Part shown: piece by piece, positions 59,712-64,000 of the stretch
How the letters are laid out: each line of letters begins with the position of its first letter
Numbering within the stretch: position 1 is the stretch's first letter
Assembly (NCBI RefSeq): GCF_003316875.1
Contig: NZ_QMIL01000001.1
Span: 806,001 to 870,000, forward strand
Direction: 5' to 3'
Origin: Aliidiomarina celeris
GTDB lineage: Bacteria > Pseudomonadota > Gammaproteobacteria > Enterobacterales > Alteromonadaceae
DNA: 64,000 nucleotides
Notes under the pieces: generated by a model
Told to the model about the DNA's origin: nothing
What the model saw: the letters and a program-made list of their open reading frames with translations, nothing else
Databases searched by the model: none
Program-made: the position numbers and the translations under genes

Positions 59712-61454
59712 CTACCAACGGGCGTAGGCCATAAGCGCGCTTATGGAATGTTGCACGTAATCTATGCGTATGTGCCAGTTGTTCAGGTTGGAATGAAAAC
59801 CGCCGTGGGCGCGCGCCGGATCGGCTAAATACATTTCCTTTTCATGCCAAATTTGGTTTTGCAGCTGGAACTTTAGCCCTGCCTCGGCGGCCGCGAGAAT
59901 GGCGCCCACTTCGGCGGGCTCGCCGTGCTCTTTTAACAAGGTAGCGGCTGCCATTAACCCCTCTACCCGACACGCTGCAGGCGTGGTGCGCGGCGGTGAA
60001 TACCACCCACCCTGCCAATCGGCAACACGCATAGACCCTTCCGGCAAGGTGCTGTGCGCGCCACCATGTTGCGCCTGCAAAATAGCCTGCACCAGTTTGC
60101 GCGTATGGGCTAAAAATAGCGGCTCCGGAAATTCTCGATAAACTTCGTTTAAGCCGTACAGCAACCAATGGTCGTGCTCCAGCTCACCAAGGCTTTTGCC
60201 ATTGTCGCGCACATTAATCAACCAACGTGCGCCGGCTGCCGCAGCATTTTTCCAAAGCGGGTTAGCGTCAATACCATACAAACGCATCAACCCCAGAATA
60301 GCCTCGCCGGGGTAGTAATCCGACAAAAACGAACTGGCCTCGCCACTGGCTAAATCAAGCTTGTGCACACTAAATTGCCCGCTTTCGTTTTGGGTATTCA
60401 CAATCCACTGCGCCAAGCCACGAATGTCGGCTAGCAGCTCCTCACTCGGCGCTAATCGGTAGTAGTCTACCAGCGCGACAATCGCCAGCCCATTCCCACC
60501 CAACTTGGCGGTGCCAAATTCGTTCATAATCAAGGTGCCCGGCCGCCACGGATCAGGCTCTATGTGTTTGCGTAAATAAGCCACGGCCCGGTGAATAGCC
60601 GCCAACAACAAAGCCGCAGGCTCACTGCGCGTTTCGCTAGCCAGCATATCCAGCATCGACCACGTGGTGCCCGCATGGCGCACCATATTGTAGTCGTCGG
60701 GCTCTCGGTTCGGCCCCGACTGATACATGTACACATAAGCGCCATTGTCTCGCACCGATCGCGCCAAATACTGCGCGCCCGCCAGCGCCCGCTCTTTCGC
60801 AATCCGCTCATTAAAGGGAATGGTTTCTCTATGCCCGCGCACCAAGGGCACTACTTCACCGCTCGTTAACGCAAAGGCAGACGTAGTAAATAACCACCCT
60901 TTTTTCGGCGCCGCTTTTTCATAGTCGCGCGCGTTGGCAATGCGCTCACTCAAATGTTCGGCCAACACTGGGTAGTCAATACCAAAATCTTTGCGAATTA
61001 AACGATAACGTAAGTTCTCTTCCGGTAGCCACGCGTTATTAAGGTCGCCTAAAGCCACGCCCAACAGCGACGGCTCCACAACCACTCGCTTATTCTTACG
61101 CAGTACCTCGCCGCGTATCGGCATGGCTTCTACCAACATGTCAAACTTTGCGCGCACAGGGCTAAAACCAGCCGCCGTTTTAGCTTTTTCAAGCGCCGTT
61201 CGCATCGTCGCTTCTATACCAATACTCAGCGCATTCGCCACCACATATTGGCCTGCGCCGTCACTCAAGGTAATAAACACACCCCGCAGCTGCCGGTCAG
61301 CACGCAGCCCAGCAGGAAAAGCCAACGGCTGAGCAGGTGCCATCATTAACGCGTTTTGTCGCGCATCAAAAAGTTCGCTTTGCAGCCAAGTGGCTAAAAG
61401 CTTAAGGTGCTCGCGCACAAAACCCTCACAAAACTGAATCGTATTCTCCGCCAT
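59712..61454 (-). CDS. Predicted alpha/alpha-toroid protein, polysaccharide-locus associated, function unknown
   Basis: A 580-residue protein without a signal peptide. The ATG at 61454 (MAENTIQF) is chosen because AAAGGA lies nine bases upstream; longer readings start in a CAA/CAG-type repeat and give a Thr/Asn-rich tail. Residues about 1-170 form a separate domain (RGVFITLSDGAGQ, a faint AMMECR1-like look). The rest shows repeated helix pairs with aromatic and Gly turns: YNMVRHAGTTWSMLDML, GNGLAIVALVDYY, FLSDYYPGEAILGLMRLY, WQGGWYSPPRTTPAACR, an (alpha/alpha)6-toroid pattern as in glucuronyl C5-epimerase C-domains and some glycoside hydrolases. It follows the YjbE/YjbH genes after a terminator. 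No family assigned. Confidence 0.6.
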   Translation of the reverse strand: MAENTIQFCEGFVREHLKLLATWLQSELFDARQNALMMAPAQPLAFPAGLRADRQLRGVFITLSDGAGQYVVANALSIGIEATMRTALEKAKTAAGFSPVRAKFDMLVEAMPIRGEVLRKNKRVVVEPSLLGVALGDLNNAWLPEENLRYRLIRKDFGIDYPVLAEHLSERIANARDYEKAAPKKGWLFTTSAFALTSGEVVPLVRGHRETIPFNERIAKERALAGAQYLARSVRDNGAYVYMYQSGPNREPDDYNMVRHAGTTWSMLDMLASETRSEPAALLLAAIHRAVAYLRKHIEPDPWRPGTLIMNEFGTAKLGGNGLAIVALVDYYRLAPSEELLADIRGLAQWIVNTQNESGQFSVHKLDLASGEASSFLSDYYPGEAILGLMRLYGIDANPLWKNAAAAGARWLINVRDNGKSLGELEHDHWLLYGLNEVYREFPEPLFLAHTRKLVQAILQAQHGGAHSTLPEGSMRVADWQGGWYSPPRTTPAACRVEGLMAAATLLKEHGEPAEVGAILAAAEAGLKFQLQNQIWHEKEMYLADPARAHGGFHSNLNNWHIRIDYVQHSISALMAYARW

Positions 61455-61574
61455 AGCAGGCATTCCTTTGTTATTATTTGTTGTTGCTGTTGCTGTTGCT
61501 GCCATTAGTGTACGTTAAACCAATGGGCAGGCCTAAATTTTGTTTACGGCGAACACGCTCGGCAAAAAAAAGCC

Positions 61575-61601
61575 AAAAAAAACCCGCGATATACGCGGGT
61601 T
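61575..61601 (-). terminator. Rho-independent terminator after the YjbE-like gene
   Basis: On the minus strand a perfect 7-8-bp GC stem ACCCGCG-TATAT-CGCGGGT (61582-61600) is followed by eight U residues (A-run 61575-61582). It lies 38 bases after the YjbE-like stop and 120 bases before the next gene, which therefore needs its own promoter or read-through. Confidence 0.92.
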
Positions 61602-61638
61602 CTTCAATACACGAGTGCTTTCACACTGTTAACAACAA

Positions 61639-62007
61639 TTAACCACCAGAGGTTACGGTTACTGTGGTTGTTGTCGTTGGCGGCGTGGTCACGGTTACCG
61701 TAGTGGTATCGTCATCATCGTCGTCATCGTCATCATCGTCGTCATCATCGTCATCGCCAGGAATGTCTTCGATAACGGCTGTTACGGTACCGTCGGCGGC
61801 AACAGCAACCACTGTTAACGCACCAGCAGCTATACCACTTAATGCTGCCGGGCCTAATTGACCAAGATTACTGAACACTTGAATCAGTTCACCCGTTTGG
61901 GTATTCACAACCCCAAAGTTGCCTGCACCGCCGATTGTCGTTTGGGCTGAGGCCGGAGCCATCATTATCCCAAGCGCAGCGGCTACTGCAATTGAAATTT
62001 TCTTCAT
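61639..62007 (-). CDS. YjbE-like small exported protein with poly-aspartate tract
   Basis: A 122-residue protein. ATG 62007 has AAAGGAA six bases upstream and gives a clean signal peptide MKKISIAVAAALGIMMAP...AQA-type cleavage. The mature part is glycine/alanine rich and then has an uninterrupted run of about 15-17 Asp encoded by GAT/GAC codons (about 61708-61758), followed by a Thr/Val-rich tail (TTTVTVTTPPTTTTTVTV) ending in Gly-Gly. Small secreted Gly/Thr-rich YjbE proteins precede YjbH in the yjbEFGH exopolysaccharide operons; here the order is reversed relative to yjbH. Similarity is by layout, not clear residue identity. The acidic run may bind cations. Confidence 0.55.
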   Translation of the reverse strand: MKKISIAVAAALGIMMAPASAQTTIGGAGNFGVVNTQTGELIQVFSNLGQLGPAALSGIAAGALTVVAVAADGTVTAVIEDIPGDDDDDDDDDDDDDDDDTTTVTVTTPPTTTTTVTVTSGG

Positions 62008-62167
62008 AAGTAATTCCTTTGTTTCGAAACTTAGTTGACAGCCCGCTAAAGCTGTCTTGAGCTCAATGCTTGGGTTTTCCTCGCCAAGCACCCTTAACTA
62101 TCCGCCTTTACCGCCTGAAAATCAAGCGTTTTACATTATCTTTGTACGCCGCGCGTTAAACCGGTAA

Positions 62168-62189
62168 GCGCTGCATTGCAGCGCCTACG
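62168..62189. repeat. Short palindrome with GCATTGC core upstream of the YjbE-like gene
   Basis: GCGCTGCA-T-TGCAGCGC is a perfect 8-bp arm palindrome followed by CTACG, nearly identical to that at 7052-7073 in the opposite centre orientation. It lies in the 215-base gap between the YjbH-like stop and the YjbE-like start. The rest of the gap holds no gene I can support. Confidence 0.55.
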
Positions 62190-62222
62190 TACCGCGCCTA
62201 CGCCAAACCATCGCCGTATGCG

Positions 62223-64000
62223 TTACCGGTTGTAAAACGGGGCACGTACGTCTGTTGCGGGGTACAGGCCTATTTTACGGTGCAGCGGTTGGCCGCCGTC
62301 GCGAGAAAGCGGCACCCAAGTTACGCTCACCCGGTCGCGCGTTGGCAACACGCTCATTAAGTCGAACGGTATGCTAATAAACACGCCCTTGGTAAAGCTA
62401 CCTTCGCCATATTCCGCAGACGACACATTGGTTAAATTGGCAAACGCTCCAATAATTACCCCGCTCTTAAATCGACGCTGCGCTTGCAAGGCCACACCCG
62501 TGTCTTTCGCCAAGAACCGGCCTACGCCTACTTGCAGCATGGAGTCTTCTAACCATGGCATTTGGTAATACATGGTGGCAAAGCCGGTTACCACGTTATA
62601 GTCGCGGAAGCCGAAGCCGCCGTTAAAGTCACGCTGTTTGGCATAGTTTAGGTCTACCCCAAAGGCAAACGGCGAATCCAGCGGCCGCCACAATACTTCA
62701 CCGCCCACACCACCGTACATGCGCTCAAACAAGCCGGCATAGGCTAAGCCGTACACCGAGTCGCTAAACTGGTGAAAATACGACGCTTGGAACGAGTCTA
62801 TCCATAAGTCGTTGAGCATGTATTCTCGCACGTAGGTTCGCACACGTGGCAAGGGCAAAAAGTCGAATGCGTCTACGGTAAAGTTAAACTCGTCGAAGTT
62901 GTTGGCTATGTTTAAGCCCACTTCGGCGCGCAGCCACAATTTTTCTGTGAGCCAATGGCTTGCCGACCCTTTTAAGCCCAGCTGATAAAACTGGAAGCTT
63001 TCCGGCGCGCCTAAGTCTTGGTCTAAAAACGGTTGAAACGCAAAATTCGGCGAGAACCGATACGGCTGGTTAGCCACCCAGCTTGGGTCGTCCCAGTCCG
63101 GTCTCGGTGCAGGCTCTACCCGCTCGAAGGTTTCCACTGCGTCTTCGGGGCGTTTACCCGGCACTTGGTTACGAATATACGCACGGAAGCGCTCAGCGTT
63201 CACCTTAGTCGACACCATCGGTATAAACAGCTCTTGATGGGCAATTTCATAGGTGTGCACACTTTCCGGTAACTCCGCGGCCATCACCCGGAACGCACGA
63301 TCAAGCGCTTCGTTGTTGTCGCGATAACGCACCGGGTTTACAAACGCAGTAACCACTTCACCCTGCTCGTCTTCGGTTACGGTGTAACGGTTCGACCCAT
63401 ACGCATTTTGGCGGCGCATATTGCGGGTCATGGTATTCCAGCGCACGTCGGCAAGGCTCTCGGCACGCGGCGGCGTGGGGGGTGTTTTGTCGCGCTCTAA
63501 CTTAATTTGGCTCAGCTCATTTACATTGGTGCGCAAAGTAATACCAAACGTAAAGGTGTCGCCACGCTCCACCGCAAATTGCAAATCCAGCCAATCATTC
63601 ACCCGATAAAACATACCCAAGTTCACCGGCGAGCTTGGAGTCATATCCACCTTAGCGAATTCTTGCGAGTAGTCATTACCCTCGAGTTCTAACTTCAAAC
63701 GCAAACCAGGAAATGGCGTTTGGTACTCTACACCGCCAAAAATTGCAGCGGGACCGGTAAACCATTTTTCGGTTTCTGGAATACCTCCTCTCCCCGAAAA
63801 GTCAGAAGAATCGTAGTTCCTATCGCAGTATCTATCACTCACTTCACAGAATGGATTAATGAAACTGTCCCGGGTACCAAGTCGCCCAAATCCAACACCC
63901 AAAGTAAAGTCCAGCGGTCCCCAGCGCTTACTGGCGGCGACATACTCGTCGCTGAAAAGGCCTGTGCCTGCAAAATCGCGTAGCCCAACTGAAAGCTCAG
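62223..64000 (-). CDS. YjbH-domain outer-membrane exopolysaccharide protein, 5' part outside the window
   Basis: 592 codons are present and the frame stays open to the right edge; a TTG at 63902 is not a real start because family sequence continues upstream of it (LSVGLRDFAGTGLFSDEYVA, then SKRWGPLDFTLGVG). The pattern of alternating amphipathic strands (e.g. MFYRVNDWLDLQFAVERGD, WLRAEVGLNIANNFD, VEYQTPFPGLRLKLELEG) fits the YjbH / GfcD family of large outer-membrane beta-barrels linked to exopolysaccharide or capsule export. The C-terminus (ATDVRAPFYNR) is complete. Other yjb genes probably lie just outside the window. Confidence 0.87.
   Translation of the reverse strand, partial: ELSVGLRDFAGTGLFSDEYVAASKRWGPLDFTLGVGFGRLGTRDSFINPFCEVSDRYCDRNYDSSDFSGRGGIPETEKWFTGPAAIFGGVEYQTPFPGLRLKLELEGNDYSQEFAKVDMTPSSPVNLGMFYRVNDWLDLQFAVERGDTFTFGITLRTNVNELSQIKLERDKTPPTPPRAESLADVRWNTMTRNMRRQNAYGSNRYTVTEDEQGEVVTAFVNPVRYRDNNEALDRAFRVMAAELPESVHTYEIAHQELFIPMVSTKVNAERFRAYIRNQVPGKRPEDAVETFERVEPAPRPDWDDPSWVANQPYRFSPNFAFQPFLDQDLGAPESFQFYQLGLKGSASHWLTEKLWLRAEVGLNIANNFDEFNFTVDAFDFLPLPRVRTYVREYMLNDLWIDSFQASYFHQFSDSVYGLAYAGLFERMYGGVGGEVLWRPLDSPFAFGVDLNYAKQRDFNGGFGFRDYNVVTGFATMYYQMPWLEDSMLQVGVGRFLAKDTGVALQAQRRFKSGVIIGAFANLTNVSSAEYGEGSFTKGVFISIPFDLMSVLPTRDRVSVTWVPLSRDGGQPLHRKIGLYPATDVRAPFYNR

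Noticed and set aside
61455-61505. Longer N-terminus of the toroid protein (Ala/Thr/Asn-rich)
   Set aside because: It is encoded by a CAA/CAG/GCA-type simple repeat, whereas the ATG at 61454 has a good ribosome site.
63903-64000. Possible start of the YjbH gene at a TTG at 63902
   Set aside because: The frame remains open to the window edge and the upstream residues match the family, so the true start lies outside.

Overview
The window reads as a chromosomal segment of a marine gammaproteobacterium, most likely of the Alteromonadales (Idiomarinaceae-like). This is inferred from gene content: a complete Na+-translocating NADH:quinone reductase operon, a VolA-type surface lipase, FabV, a DUF368/PopT membrane protein, a PilZ protein divergent from radA, and a YjbE/YjbH exopolysaccharide locus. 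No rRNA, tRNA, CRISPR array or prophage was recognised. Genes are tightly packed, with many 1-4 base start/stop overlaps.

Layout. 1-4256: start of a FabH-like gene (reverse), then a coupled forward operon yajG - periplasmic cyclophilin - ampG - panE. 4278-8351 (reverse): glyA, nrdR, ribD and a ribB hybrid whose cyclohydrolase half lacks the zinc cysteines. 8415-15308 (reverse): ettA, then a PilZ protein translationally coupled to a BtuF/BtuC/BtuD-like importer. 15442-21617: radA (forward), against prfC, an M1 peptidase and a dicarboxylate/amino-acid symporter (reverse). 21618-22419: a gene-free stretch holding a decayed Fic gene. 22420-32344: popT, an iron-dependent alcohol dehydrogenase, sohB, a large lipase lipoprotein, yciK, an S1/P1 nuclease, a CpeT-like protein and a beta-propeller protein. 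32341-39291 (reverse): nqrABCDEF, a degenerate apbE-like gene and nqrM. 39422-40388: a REP-associated transposase (RAYT) with its repeats. 40401-44033: fabV, bolA and a chemoreceptor. 44186-50222 (reverse): a sulfate-assimilation cluster cysD, cysN, SLC13 transporter, cysC and a DHH phosphoesterase, with repeats in its gaps. 50339-59533 (reverse): one gene for a surface protein of about 3064 residues with 27 identical-length repeats and a C-terminal beta-barrel. 59712-64000 (reverse): an exopolysaccharide-type locus (YjbH partial, Asp-rich YjbE-like protein, alpha-toroid protein).

How it fits together. The nqr operon carries its maturation factor NqrM, but the gene in the apbE position looks catalytically degenerate. 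The cys cluster covers sulfate uptake, APS and PAPS formation, and possibly turnover of the 3'-phosphonucleotide product. The giant repeat protein, YjbE/YjbH locus and PilZ protein point to surface attachment and matrix production.

Most unusual signals: (1) the giant protein, whose in-frame C-terminus carries a sorting-like membrane segment, a signal-peptide-like segment and a barrel; (2) 17 copies of a GGGGTCAGA core in five clusters around a RAYT, one cluster providing the stop codon of cysC; (3) the eroded ApbE-like gene; (4) a 12-bp perfect stem-loop covering the ribosome-binding region of cysD; (5) the Fic gene relic.
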